Positions 8,620 through 19,195 of a DNA stretch of 64,000 nucleotides are shown here, one piece after another (positions within the stretch are counted from its first letter, which is position 1; each line of letters begins with the position of its first letter). Source of the DNA: Labyrinthula sp. Ha (taxonomy: Eukaryota; Sar; Bigyra; Labyrinthulida; Labyrinthulaceae); the NCBI GenBank assembly GCA_015227615.1, contig JAALGZ010000001.1:2542001-2606000 (forward strand). The letters are read 5' to 3'. The position numbers and the translations under genes were made by a program. The notes under the pieces were generated by a model. That model was not told the origin of the DNA. It saw nothing but the letters and a program-made list of their open reading frames with translations, and did not search any database.

Positions 8620-11387
8620 TCACGAACCATGTACCTGCAATAACTGGCTTCAAAATATCTTCAGCCATAGCATACAACCTGTGGATGAAGAAAAACTTCG
8701 ATCATCTTGCTCTTACGATAAGAGTTAGTATACATCGGAAATACATGCCAGGAAAAAGAACCAGATCTCAGCTGGACTACAGTGCTTTAAAGTCCAACGC
8801 AACGCTACAAGTGAAGATAAGTGGCGATCTCATGGAGGTACTTGAACTAAATGACGCACTCACAGACACCTACCTTACTCTAACCCACTCAATTCCATCC
8901 ATCATGAAGAAACATCTCCCAGAAATCAAGTACAACCTTCCTGAACACCAGAACTCGGAACAAACCATGTCTTTGATGAGGTACAAACGATCCAACTGGA
9001 ACAACCTAAATCCTGAGGAGAAGAAAAGAATTACAAACGAAGTAAAAAGATCAGCTAGAGAAGACTACAGCAACTGGTTGGAGAGAATAGCGTCCGAAAT
9101 AGAAACTGCGTTCCAAAGCAACAATACGAGAACCGGGTATCAACTGATAAAGAAGGTAAAACCAGTCCGTAAACAGTTCGGTAAAATAACCAAGAATACA
9201 GCTGGGAAGTTGGTGGGAACCGCAGGTCGTATCCAGATACTAAAAGAATATTTAGAGAAACAACAAAACCTACCACTTCCAACGAACTTGTTGACGGAAA
9301 ACCAAATACGACATTACCAAACTCCAATACTTGCACCGGCTCCTTCGAACAGCATAAACATACATCCTCCAAAGGCAGAAGAGATCAAAGAATGCATCAA
9401 AACCCTAAAAAATAACAAAGCTCCAGGACCAGATAACATAAGAAACGAAGTCCTAAAGCACGTTGAAATAGTTCAAAGTCATGCTGTTAGAGAAATCCAA
9501 TCTTTCTTTAGGCTAGATGCATTCAAGTCTAAAAAGATGAGGAAAATCTGCAGAGGCAAAGTAGTGTATCTATACAAGCAGAAAGGAAGTAAAAATGATC
9601 CCTCCAATTATAGACCAATCTCACTATTGAACACCCACTTCAAACTCCTCACAAAAATCATCAACAACAGAATAGCACCAATACTAAATAAACTCCCAGA
9701 TTACCAAGCAGGATTCAGAAACAACCGCTCAACGATACAGAAAATTGAAGCACTTGATACAATCATAAAGGAAACTCTGAAACAGAAAATATATCTTCGA
9801 ATTCTTTTCATAGACTTTGCGAAAGCTTTTGATAGTATTTCGCATAAATTTATGAAGCTAGCTCTAGAAGAACATCATGTACCAAAAAAGCTCATCAAAC
9901 TTATCACCATCCTTTACGACAAGACCAAAGTTTTCGTTTCAGACAGCGGAGAAAAAAGTAGTTTAGTAAACATAAAAAAAGGTGTGCTTCAAGGAGATAG
10001 TTTGTCTCCAAGCATCTTTATCCTCTGTCTTGACTCTATAATGAAGAGAATAAAAAATAATACCTTACAAGGAACCAGCTTACACAACCAAACCTTCAGA
10101 TACTTTGCTTTTGCAGACGACTTAGTAATACTAACAAGGAACGACGAAGAAATAATCAGCTTTGTAACGCAACTGCAAAATCTTCAACAACTCACAGGCC
10201 TAAAAATTAATGTTAGCAAGACAAAAGTTATGCTCACAAACGAAGGCTACAGTTTGGTTGATAAAATCCCAGACGTAGATATAAATAGAATATTGACCAA
10301 CTTTCACTGCGAACGTTGCGATAGATACTTTCACTCAGAAACGTCACTAAGGTGTCACAAAAGCTCGAGGTTTTGTGATGGAACACGCAACAGAAGCAGA
10401 GCTGGGACTTTAGCTGTTACTGACAGTAGAACGATCATACACGACAAAATCCAACCCAAAACAAGCAACGTTGAAGTAGCAGCAGAAACAATTGAAGCCG
10501 TGACAAAGTACAAATATCTTGGAGCTATCTTTGACCCACAAGGTATTAATGCTGATGCTATTTCCAAGAAGTTAAATGAAGCACACAGTCATATCAACAG
10601 GTTCAGAGACATATTATCTTCCTCAAACATCCAAAAGAAAACAAGAATCAATCTGGCAAGAGCACTAGTAATAGCTCCAGCCATATACAATGTAGAGAAC
10701 TGGCCATCCAACGTGAAGATAACAAAAGCCTTAACAAAGATATCAAGAAGGCTGAAGAGAACCATAGACAGGATTGATAGCTTTGACTTTCAACTAGAAG
10801 AGGATGACTTGGACCTCACCAATATAGTAAAAGAACGTCAGGAAACCCATAAATCCACAGCAAGAGATATTGTCGATAAAGAACTGACAGCTCTGAGAGA
10901 ATACCAACTTCAAAACCCATCACCACCACCAACAGCAAAACCTATATACTACTATGAAGCGCTTGCGTTACTAGGAGAAGAACCAGTGCCGCCTGAGGAC
11001 CCACCACCATCCCACTTTACCCACCTCCCTGAAAATGAGAACCAACCTTCGAACTGCACAAGAAGCCAAGAACCAGAAGAACACTTGAACAGGAACCAGC
11101 ACTTGAACAGGAACTTGGAGACGAACAGGAACACGGACTTGGACTTGAACAGGAACGCAGACTTGGACTTGGATATGAACAGGAACATGGACACGAGCAG
11201 AAGACCAACAACACCCATCCTTCGACCAAGATACAACATCCACAATCAACCCACAGAAAACGCAGCAACCAGAATATCACCTAAAGCACTAAGAGAAACG
11301 TCGAGAATAACAGCTGGAGGAAGAGGAATGAACCCAATGGACTATATTCAGCTGCTGGAGCAAATAAACGAAATTCTTCCATCCTGA
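8598..11387 (+). CDS. LINE reverse transcriptase with zinc finger
   Basis: Second part of the LINE coding region. It is open from the end of the endonuclease (8598) to TGA at 11387; the first in-frame ATG is at 8685. Reverse-transcriptase motifs appear in order: NNKAPGPDNI, YRPISLLN, FIDFAKAFDS (catalytic Asp), KGVLQGDSLSPSIF and FAFADDLVIL (the FADD catalytic pair), followed by LKINVSKTKVM. Downstream, at about 10303-10371, is a C-x2-C-x12-H-x5-C zinc finger, a type found after the RT in several LINE groups. The C-terminus is Pro/Pro-rich and then Asn/Arg-rich with internal repeats (11082-11187). The catalytic residues are intact. No RNase H domain is visible. Confidence 0.93.
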   Translation, partial: PSEIDYVITNHVPAITGFKISSAIAYNLWMKKNFDHLALTIRVSIHRKYMPGKRTRSQLDYSALKSNATLQVKISGDLMEVLELNDALTDTYLTLTHSIPSIMKKHLPEIKYNLPEHQNSEQTMSLMRYKRSNWNNLNPEEKKRITNEVKRSAREDYSNWLERIASEIETAFQSNNTRTGYQLIKKVKPVRKQFGKITKNTAGKLVGTAGRIQILKEYLEKQQNLPLPTNLLTENQIRHYQTPILAPAPSNSINIHPPKAEEIKECIKTLKNNKAPGPDNIRNEVLKHVEIVQSHAVREIQSFFRLDAFKSKKMRKICRGKVVYLYKQKGSKNDPSNYRPISLLNTHFKLLTKIINNRIAPILNKLPDYQAGFRNNRSTIQKIEALDTIIKETLKQKIYLRILFIDFAKAFDSISHKFMKLALEEHHVPKKLIKLITILYDKTKVFVSDSGEKSSLVNIKKGVLQGDSLSPSIFILCLDSIMKRIKNNTLQGTSLHNQTFRYFAFADDLVILTRNDEEIISFVTQLQNLQQLTGLKINVSKTKVMLTNEGYSLVDKIPDVDINRILTNFHCERCDRYFHSETSLRCHKSSRFCDGTRNRSRAGTLAVTDSRTIIHDKIQPKTSNVEVAAETIEAVTKYKYLGAIFDPQGINADAISKKLNEAHSHINRFRDILSSSNIQKKTRINLARALVIAPAIYNVENWPSNVKITKALTKISRRLKRTIDRIDSFDFQLEEDDLDLTNIVKERQETHKSTARDIVDKELTALREYQLQNPSPPPTAKPIYYYEALALLGEEPVPPEDPPPSHFTHLPENENQPSNCTRSQEPEEHLNRNQHLNRNLETNRNTDLDLNRNADLDLDMNRNMDTSRRPTTPILRPRYNIHNQPTENAATRISPKALRETSRITAGGRGMNPMDYIQLLEQINEILPS
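11082..11187 (+). repeat. Imperfect tandem repeats in the LINE C-terminal coding region
   Basis: The 14-mer ACTTGAACAGGAAC occurs at about 11082, 11101 and 11143, with degenerate versions between and after. It encodes repeated LNRN units interspersed with Asp/Leu. This region is a likely length-variable part of the protein. Confidence 0.75.
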
Positions 11388-11953
11388 CAAAAATATCCAC
11401 ATCGTTCATCTGGAATAGCAACAACGAACAGCCAACCTATAAAATAACACGAAAACAGCATAAGTCAGCTCAAAGGAGGCCCCCCAGCACTCACTAAGAC
11501 CATCGATAACTTCAGCTGTAAGAAACAAAATCTCTGGAAAATGAAGTAAACATCCTGAAAACAGCAAGAAACATCACCATCTATACTCCCCTTCGACCTC
11601 CCGAACATAAATCACCTCCAATTATCTTCAAACATCTTGAAACATATATAGGATCGTCCAAAAACCAACATAAGATAAAAACAGGCCATCCAAAATGCAG
11701 AATCCAGATAAGAATGAGCAAAACCGTGAAAATCTTGAACAGGAACATAATAGAAAGCCATATCGTGGTAAAACATCAGCGGAAAAACCTTCAGCAGCGT
11801 GAACTGGACACCCGTGAGATTATCTTTACTTTTTGCATGTTTTGTGTTTTGTTAATTTGATTGTGGATTGTATCAGAAAAGTTAGGATTTTGGGAAATAA
11901 TGGAAATGATCATGAGATGATAGTTTGACCAACCAGCTTCGAAGGATCCTGTC

Positions 11954-12037
11954 AACTACCAATAAGATTGAGGAAACATAATGGAACATAATAGAATAAC
12001 AAAGTAGTATAATAGTACGTAGCTCTTATTGGTAGTT
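11954..12037 (+). repeat. 14-bp perfect inverted repeat (hairpin) in LINE 3' UTR
   Basis: AACTACCAATAAGA at 11954-11967 is the exact reverse complement of TCTTATTGGTAGTT at 12024-12037, with a 56-nt loop. Weaker pairing extends outward through a GGATC/GATCC pair. The position, 60 nt before the 3' end, fits an RNA structure recognised by the element's own reverse transcriptase (inference). Confidence 0.7.
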
Positions 12038-12079
12038 AGATCCCCGCCATAGGGTTAGGCCAGTAGGCCTAAATAACTC

Positions 12080-12098
12080 CCTTAAAACCTTAACCTTA
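12080..12098 (+). repeat. LINE 3' tail of CCTTAA-type units
   Basis: Three consecutive units, CCTTAAAA, CCTTAA and CCTTA, end exactly at the right target-site duplication. Short tandem-repeat tails replace poly(A) in several LINE clades such as CR1, RTE and I. Confidence 0.75.
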
Positions 12099-12110
12099 AC
12101 GTCAGCATGA
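12099..12110 (+). repeat. Target-site duplication, right copy (LINE)
   Basis: ACGTCAGCATGA, identical to 7837-7848. Confidence 0.9.
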
Positions 12111-15100
12111 TATTGATTATTGCTTCTGCTCTAGATTCTACCTCTGTTAAGATTGATCAACTTTATTTGAATAATGAAAACTAATATGATGAACATTTGG
12201 ATTTTCAGTAATAGCAAGAAAAATAGTTTTCAAGACAAATAATTTCATATGTTGTATTAGATATTTAAGTCACCAGAAAGAGGGTAAATTTAGCCATTTA
12301 TTGTGGGCGTGCATTATGGAATCATGGCGAAAGTTGGGGGAAAAGCACAATAAAACTTAAATGCTACAGAAAATAAAACATCAGGTCAATACATTAAAAT
12401 CTATTTGAGTGGAAAAAATTTAAAGTCGCAGTCAAGTACTGTGGGTCCATGTAGTCCTCATATTTACTCTCTTAACTCAGCCCCAACTTTATACCAACAG
12501 TAAGACAATGCTTCGGAATTGGTTTGACACCACCAGTAGGGGTTGGATTCGATTTACTGATATTTCATCAATATTTTTCTTATCTGAATTTTTCTCGTTT
12601 ATAATCATTGATTTTTACTATACTAGTTTGGTTGATTATTCATAAGCACTCATAATAAATACAAAGCTGGGTGAAATGAACAAAAAAATTTATCTTTGTA
12701 CCGCTGGAAGAGGTTCAAGGAAAGGTCATGTCGCCCAGTTGCACACACTACTAAGATTTTTCACGGTCATACGTTCAGTTTATGAATGTTTTTGTAGGGT
12801 ACAAAATTGAAATACGAGTTTTTGTGTTTATTTGGTCCAATTTTGTTATGATAACCAAAAGAAAGTAGATTCATTTGATAAGAATCCCAATCATACACTT
12901 TTTGTTGGTCATTAGAAAGAATATGTGAATCCATTAATCGTGAATAAACATTATCAAATCCGAGGCCTAGTTTTGGGGTAGGGATTACTTTTGCCAAAAC
13001 AATAGTTGTTTCCTATCCAGTTTTGTCTGCCTATCTGGACGATCATTGCACTATTGTCAATTTTAACTGTGTTTTGCATTGATCAGAATTCTAGTTGTTT
13101 GATATTGGAGGGCTTGATGCTATTTTCACATGTTTGAAGCGGTTGTAGAATATATATCCAATTTCTACCTGCATTATTGAATGATAAAAGCTCCACTGAA
13201 GAGATAACCTTTGAATTTAAAGTTTCATTTCTTGTCAGACTCTAACCATACTAGATTTTGGTTGGTCTGAGAGTAGAAGCCTTTGTTAACAACCATTGCA
13301 GGATTTCAGTATGTAAACCATATTAGTTGTTTATATTAATCATTTTGCAATAAAACACACATATTGCTGGTCTAGAAATACTTATAGATACAGATTACAT
13401 GCTTACTCACATTTTCCCTGTAAAAATAGTTTGCATTGGACAATGCAGTCGCTGCAATATTAATAACACGCACACTAAAAAAATCAGCAAGAGCCAAATT
13501 TACAGGAGGTAGTCAAGTGGTGGCGTTAGAAGACTATTTAGCCTTGAGCCATAATTAGTAGTGTCCATTAGGAATCTCGCTAATTATCAAGAATCTTGAG
13601 ATTCTAGATATATTTAACGTTATTTGCTCTTTTTGCAACTTTGCTTAAGGCTTACATGGCGCAACAAAGTTTGCTTTCTTAGAATACACATACAATTCAA
13701 AATTTTCTTCCCATGGCATAAGCGGATTTCTAGACATGACAGAGCTTTAACGTCTCTAATTGGAGGTAGAAATCCCTAATCAAAATTAATGGTAATGACT
13801 CTACATTTACTCGAAGAAATCGATTTACGTCCCTTGTTTCTCTGCAAGCAATCTCCACTTACAAAGTGCTGGGTATGACAATAAACCAGTCTTTTTATGA
13901 ACTGCTAAATAAAATATCTTGTGTTAAAATTAAATGAAGCGTATCAGTTCTGGTTTTAATATAGCCATAGTTTGAAGATTTATAACTTCATGTTTCAATA
14001 ACATGGTTCTATTTATTTGATTTGCCTCGATGGAGTTACTAAAGTTCACATTTGCACTATTTGCACTATTTTATGTTTTCATTTTCTTTCTACTATAAAT
14101 TTCGATCGATTGCATTGCTTAAATTAAATCATAACACGTGATAGGAAACTGTAGATACTCAGCTTAATAACGTTGAAAATGAGATTGAGGTGACCAGTAC
14201 TCATGTTTATGTCTATCCTATTGCCTTTACTGTACTATGGACTCTGATTTATATGAGGAATAGTATATGTTTCCTCTTTTCTATTTTAGGCTGCTAGATC
14301 TTAAATTTGCATATTTTCAATGGACCTAAGACTGAACTAGAGTTTGAGTCAGATTGTGGAATTCATTCGGCTAGGAATACCCCGGGGTTACTCTTGAGCA
14401 ACCACGGAAGGAAGGATGGTTTTAATATCTAAGCGGCCTACTGGAAACAGAATAGCCAATAGAATACACAGAAAAGATTGTGAATTGTGGTAACTATCTA
14501 ATAGTTCATAGGGACAAATTAAACCAAAGAACTTATTTTTCATTATGTCGAATCAGTTACTGGAGTGTTTTGGAGCCAGAGGTAAACCTTCAAAATAAGA
14601 CCAACTTGAGCTGTGCCTCAAAAATTTAAGAACAGTGAAGTACAGCTTAGAAGCTTGCCATATGTTACTCTAAAGGCAATTTCCTAGTTTGGTTAAGCAA
14701 ATGTCCTTAGTCTAAGACATTATAATTATATAATACTAAGAGTGCAATATATTGCTTAAGAGCTAAAAGATATATTTCTACTATTTAATTCATAGTTTCA
14801 TCGATTCCATGGCCATTAACTACATTAATAGTTCAATACCATTAAGAAATGTGCTCAGTCACATTGAGCAAAAATTTTGTTACCTTGCAACCGTTAGAAT
14901 GGGCGTCTAAGTTTATCTTTCTACAAAAGATGTATCAAATCATCTGAAATAATACATCTTCGAGAGTTTCACAACGATATGAGTGCTTTCTGGTTGTTTC
15001 CTTGGTTCTGGATATATATGTGACAGCTAATATATGATGGGTTGACGCCAGTTACTGAGTTTGAAATTTTGAAATGAATGCTTAGGTGAAGTAAAATGTT

Positions 15101-15848
15101 AGATGTTATGACATTCTTTGAGGTAGTTGAAAGGAAACGAATAGAACCAAAGAGTATATATAGATCATTACTCCAATGGCATCTGCTAGGGTAATAATAA
15201 TTAACGATGTGGATCTTTCATCGATATTATCGAATTTAGAAGAACTTATTCGGTTCTGATTAAGTTGTTCGCATCCTATAGTATAGTTATTCATTGGATG
15301 GCTTGGAATATTATATCAAGTTTAGGGTAGGTTTAGATTAATGTTTATTATTTTTGGAAATTTTCTTTCACCACACACTAGAGTAAGAAAGAATTGCGTG
15401 CTCTTGCAGAACCGCCTACATACCTCGGCTAAAATAGAACTTACTCAGATGGCGAGCTGAGCACGACCCATACAAAGTTGAGTTCATATCTGAGCATTGG
15501 ATTAAAACAGTAACTCTTAATCTTTACCCATATTGCTCTAAATTATATTCCCATCATTTCATTTCTGTAGCGGTTACTGATAGCATTGATTTATTGAAGC
15601 TCTCTTGTTAAGATATTGATGCAGAAACCAAAATTTTCGGAGCTTTGCTTCTGTACGTATTCATTTTACAAATTTTATAAAGAATCAAGAGAGCCGCACT
15701 CACCTGTATGTAGTTAATTTTGGAGACTTATTGTGAAATAAGTTGTAGAAATGATATTCTTACTTTAGCCTCATCTTTTAATCAAGACAACTTAGCAAGA
15801 ATGCCATGAAGTAAATTATGCGTTAAATCTGGCTCAATTTTCGAAAGC
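12111..15848. other. AT-rich intergenic desert, no supported gene
   Basis: About 3.7 kb between the LINE and the PP2C gene. Before the LINE inserted it continued to the MANF promoter, so it was the shared upstream region of two divergent genes. The longest frames (76 codons on the minus strand at 12767-12997; 62 at 15106-15294) show no domain. No RNA gene or transposon ends seen. Confidence 0.6.
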
Positions 15849-17342
15849 ATGGGATGTACAAGTTCAAAGAAAAATCCTGTGCTGGATAGAACAGATTATG
15901 GTAAACATGAACTCATTGACGTTGAAAAAAGAAGAATTCCAATAGCTAACCTTTCGCGCTCGATTTCCACAGATGAAGGAATTATTGATCAATCCTCCCC
16001 CCATGAGAAAAATATACCTGATCAAACTGCTCTGATCTCCGACCATACCTGTGAAAATGAAGGAGTTTCATTTAAAATTGATGAACTCAATGAATGTTCG
16101 GATCTCAGTACTCACAATCCCAAAAAGGTTTATTCTGCTCCACCAGTAACACCTCACCCTCACAAGGTGAATAGAGCTGCTTCTGATGTGTTGCAGAGCC
16201 TTCCAAAAAATGTCGTAGATGAAAACTTTTCAGAAAATGACTCACAAAAAACGGATGGGAGTTTGGCATCTGATACTCAATCAAACACTCTGCTTACACA
16301 TCAAAAGCTTAATGATGATTTTGTTAAGGTCAGTACTTCTCGGGAAATTACAGGGAAATTTGGAATTCATCCAAAGACAAAGTTTGTTTTTGCGGGTCTG
16401 ACAAAGCCTGGGTTTGACAAGGACAAAGGGCAAGGAAAGGTTAATCAAGATGTTTTTGACGTTTGTTTTGGATTGAAACTCAGTTCTGCACAGTCTGAAG
16501 AGACAAAAGACTTAGACGAGCATTTTATGGCCTGGTTTATGCTGGATGGGCATGGGCCAACAGGGGATGATGCTGCAAACTTTGCACTCTTTAGATTACT
16601 AGATTTCATGGCTAGAGAAAATCTTGGTACAACAGAGGTACATGGAAAAGATGATGCTGTTGTGGGTCAAGCCTTACATGAAACCTTTCTTAGTACAAAT
16701 AAAACACTTGAATCTCAAAAAAAAATCGATATTAGTTTAAGTGGAACTACTGCTGTCGTAGCTGTTTTAAAGAACAAGAGACTCTACATCGCAAATGTAG
16801 GTGATTCAAGGGCAGTTCTTGGGAGAGAGAATCGTGCTGCTGATGGAAAGGTTTCGTACAGTTCAATTGCGCTAACTGAGGACCATAAACCTGATTTGCC
16901 TGCAGAGCATGCCCGGATAATTAAGTCTGGTGGAAGAGTTTTTTCCTGGGGTGTAGCTCGGGTCTGGCTTAAAGATAAGGATTTACCAGGTCTCGCAATG
17001 TCAAGGTCGTTAGGTGACAAGCTAGGGAAAAGTGTGGGAGTAATTCCAGATCCCGAAGTAACAAAAACTTACTTAGAAGATCCAGATAAATTTTTAATAT
17101 TGGCTACTGATGGAATTTGGGAGTTCATTAAGAATAGAGAGGCTGTTCATATCGTAGGCCAGGTGATCCTGGATCACTTTCCACAAGGGCTTGAAGACGT
17201 TTCTTCTCTTCCTTTTGAAGAAGTTCGGACATGTTTGATTTTGTGTTGTGAGACTTTAATCCACACTGCGTTGGAGCGATGGGAGGAAACAGAAGAAAGT
17301 ATAGATGACTGTACAGTCAGTATAACTTTATTGGCACATTAG
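15849..17342 (+). CDS. PP2C-type (PPM) Ser/Thr protein phosphatase, probably N-myristoylated
   Basis: A 497-residue single-exon protein with a PPM phosphatase domain at about residues 175-495. Motifs in order: MLDGHG near residue 231 (metal-binding Asp and Gly), SGTTAVVAVL, YIANVGDSRAVL, LTEDHKPDLPAEHARI, GLAMSRSLGDK, LILATDGIWEFI (metal-binding Asp) and DDCTVSITLL (in place of the usual DN-x-T; the first Asp is kept). All key acidic residues appear present, so the enzyme should be active. It dephosphorylates Ser/Thr using Mn/Mg. The N-terminus MGCTSSKK has the Gly2-Cys3 pattern of dual myristoylation and palmitoylation, implying membrane attachment, as in several plant PP2Cs. Residues ~10-170 are polar, low-complexity linker. 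It converges on the pseudokinase gene with 83 bp between stops. An AATAAA lies about 30 nt after the stop. Confidence 0.93.
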   Translation: MGCTSSKKNPVLDRTDYGKHELIDVEKRRIPIANLSRSISTDEGIIDQSSPHEKNIPDQTALISDHTCENEGVSFKIDELNECSDLSTHNPKKVYSAPPVTPHPHKVNRAASDVLQSLPKNVVDENFSENDSQKTDGSLASDTQSNTLLTHQKLNDDFVKVSTSREITGKFGIHPKTKFVFAGLTKPGFDKDKGQGKVNQDVFDVCFGLKLSSAQSEETKDLDEHFMAWFMLDGHGPTGDDAANFALFRLLDFMARENLGTTEVHGKDDAVVGQALHETFLSTNKTLESQKKIDISLSGTTAVVAVLKNKRLYIANVGDSRAVLGRENRAADGKVSYSSIALTEDHKPDLPAEHARIIKSGGRVFSWGVARVWLKDKDLPGLAMSRSLGDKLGKSVGVIPDPEVTKTYLEDPDKFLILATDGIWEFIKNREAVHIVGQVILDHFPQGLEDVSSLPFEEVRTCLILCCETLIHTALERWEETEESIDDCTVSITLLAH

Positions 17343-17425
17343 CTTTTTTTTCGTAAATGTGTATTATAGAAGAATAAACTTTGTTTTAAGTTCAAAAAAC
17401 TAACAACCCAAAAACTAGACTAAAC

Positions 17426-18649
17426 CTAAAAGCACCTGGAAACAAAGTGTGACAGAAGCTCTGAACCTGGTGTCTCGGTTTCTGAGAGCAACTCGCTCTC
17501 AAGTAAGGCAATACAACTTTTTCTTTCACTCTCAGAATTGAGACAATAACTCATAAAGTGATCAAAACTTTCGCCAAGCACTCCATTACTTTCATAAGGA
17601 CTCATTCTTTTATGATAACTTATCATGTTGTGAGATCCTGAACCGTGTTTCTGCGGAAATACCAGGTTATAACAAAGCACCCCCAGCATATAGATATCGT
17701 CACATACTTTTATTTTCTTCAGCTTTCTCAATATGGCTTCTTTATCCTTAAATGAGTCGCAAGCTCTTAAGAACCTATTCTTGTTATATTTTATTGAATA
17801 TGGTGTTATTATGCTAGCATCAAAATATTTGTCTAACTCTTTAACTGTTGAAAATTCAACTATTTCCACCGATTTATTTAAACGGATCACTTTAATGGTT
17901 CCCTCCTCCCCGATCAGGACATTGCTAGCGGTTAACTTTCGAAGAACGAAATTTTTCTCATGAAGATAACTTAAGACTGAAAGAAGTTGCCGTATAAAGT
18001 GAACCAACACTTCAACATGAGAAAGGGAAAAGAGTACCTTGATATCGTACAGGGAGCCTTTGGCAGGGAAGTATTCATATATAACAAAGTGAAAGTTTTC
18101 AAATAGAATGCTCTCTTTGAAGAACAGGAGATTCTCATGATGAAAAGCAGAAATCGCTCCAAACTCCGCAAACATTTCTTCCTCCTGTTTTCGTGAATCC
18201 TCGTAGATGTTCAAGTTATACGTGAAATAGGCATCTTTGACAAAAATATTCTTCATCTTACTAAGCAGTTCTAACTCTTTTAAAGAAGAAATTTTCGTTA
18301 AATCCACATTTCGTGGTTTATAAATCTCCAACGGGTTTGTGTGCCCATCTCTCGAAGACAGCAACCTTTTTTCCAGTCGGTATCTACTGATCTCCGCTGT
18401 TCTAAAGTCTTTTGTAATACTCTGATCGTCCACTTTCACGAAGCTAGCTTCATTCACAGATACAGATCGGTAAGAGGAAACCGAGAAAGACCTATTTATA
18501 ATCGGGATGCTTCCACGTCTGGAGTTAGTGAGAGATGCGTTTCTTCGCAACGAGTTCCGCCCTGCAATTCCAACTGGATTTGAATCAAATCGAATTCTTT
18601 GAGAACGAGTTATACTCTGACTGCCCTTTCTTTGCTTCTTTTGCTGCAT
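17426..18649 (-). CDS. Protein pseudokinase
   Basis: A 407-residue single-exon protein whose C-terminal ~270 residues follow the protein-kinase fold. The hinge-like FVIYEYFPAKGSLYDI and the helix LSVLSYLHEKNFV are clear, as is the kinase-lobe pattern DDIYMLGVLCYNLVF. The catalytic loop, however, reads LRKLTASNVLI instead of HRDLKPxNVLI, so the catalytic Asp is Lys. The DFG position reads IRLN, and no VAIK lysine is evident (FTYNLNIYE stands there). All three catalytic elements are therefore altered, and a pseudokinase acting as scaffold or regulator is the likely reading. The N-terminal ~110 residues are basic and Ser/Arg-rich. No close family is recognised. The adjacent, convergent PP2C phosphatase may be coincidence. 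Confidence 0.75.
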   Translation of the reverse strand: MQQKKQRKGSQSITRSQRIRFDSNPVGIAGRNSLRRNASLTNSRRGSIPIINRSFSVSSYRSVSVNEASFVKVDDQSITKDFRTAEISRYRLEKRLLSSRDGHTNPLEIYKPRNVDLTKISSLKELELLSKMKNIFVKDAYFTYNLNIYEDSRKQEEEMFAEFGAISAFHHENLLFFKESILFENFHFVIYEYFPAKGSLYDIKVLFSLSHVEVLVHFIRQLLSVLSYLHEKNFVLRKLTASNVLIGEEGTIKVIRLNKSVEIVEFSTVKELDKYFDASIITPYSIKYNKNRFLRACDSFKDKEAILRKLKKIKVCDDIYMLGVLCYNLVFPQKHGSGSHNMISYHKRMSPYESNGVLGESFDHFMSYCLNSESERKSCIALLESELLSETETPGSELLSHFVSRCF

Positions 18650-18749
18650 TGTATATTCTTATTGTTTTGCCTCTTATTTAATACGGGATTTGTTATAAGA
18701 AACGTTGACAATCCTGACAATTCTGTCTTTTTCCGGGTGCCTGCTTAAT

Positions 18750-18950
18750 ATGCATAAAAATACCAATACGAGACAAAGTGGTGCTGAGACTTCAAGGCTC
18801 GATAAATATTATGTTAAAAAGAGTTTTAAGCAGTTGAAGCTAATTCGAGTATATTTCGAGAGAATTGTTTATTCTATCGAGATTCGAGAGGTTGAATCCA
18901 AGAGGCACAAGTGCCTACCTGAAGGCATTCCCCGGCAAAGACTGGACTGA
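18750..18950 (+). CDS. Possible small ORF of 66 codons, doubtful
   Basis: ATG at 18750 to TGA at 18950, divergent from the pseudokinase with 100 bp between start codons. The product is basic (about 66 residues, many Lys and Arg) with no recognised domain. Short divergent spacing fits the island pattern, but the length is also possible by chance. Confidence 0.25.
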   Translation: MHKNTNTRQSGAETSRLDKYYVKKSFKQLKLIRVYFERIVYSIEIREVESKRHKCLPEGIPRQRLD

Positions 18951-18990
18951 ATTGTTTTCTTGACAGAGAGGAAGGCTTCGCTATCGTCAT

Positions 18991-19195
18991 ACCGATAGAT
19001 TATTGATAACCCTTTATTTCACTCATTTCTTTATATAACTAATAGAGTAAGTTTATCGATAAATGATTACTGATAAAGTCTAGCAGTCAATACCATTTCA
19101 ACATATCTATTGGTTCCAACGGATTCCATGATAGATTTGATAATATGATGATTATCAGTTTCTAAATACTATATCGATAAATCATGCTCGATAAC
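18991..19195. promoter_or_regulatory. Cluster of paired GATAA / ATCGATA motifs
   Basis: Four paired elements within 205 bp, about 340-545 bp upstream of the pseudokinase start: CGATAGATTATTGATAA (18993-19009), ATCGATAAATGATTACTGATAA (19055-19076), GATAATATGATGATTATC (19139-19156, a near-palindrome) and ATCGATAAATCATGCTCGATAA (19173-19194). The second and fourth agree closely over 21 bases. Each is two GATAA-type half-sites 7-11 bp apart. This suggests a transcription-factor array, but no factor is known here. Confidence 0.35.

Larger units (their letters stand above)
7849..12098 (+). mobile_element. APE-type non-LTR retrotransposon (LINE), 4250 bp, apparently full length
   Basis: Bounded by perfect 12-bp target-site duplications. 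Parts in order: a 42-nt 5' UTR; a coding region with an apurinic/apyrimidinic-type endonuclease, reverse transcriptase, a CCHC zinc finger and a repetitive C-terminal region (7891-11387); a 3' UTR of about 710 nt with a 14-bp inverted repeat; and a tail of CCTTAA-type units instead of poly(A). The sense strand is A-rich, as usual in LINEs. I cannot assign the clade with confidence. The combination of an upstream APE endonuclease and RT without RNase H fits the broad CR1/Jockey/RTE/L1 side of the tree. Intact flanking duplications and only one apparent frame break suggest recent insertion. Confidence 0.93.

Noticed and set aside
10952-11280. Three overlapping minus-strand frames antisense to the LINE C-terminus
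   Set aside because: Shadows of the low-complexity tandem repeats on the coding strand; residue runs mirror the repeat.
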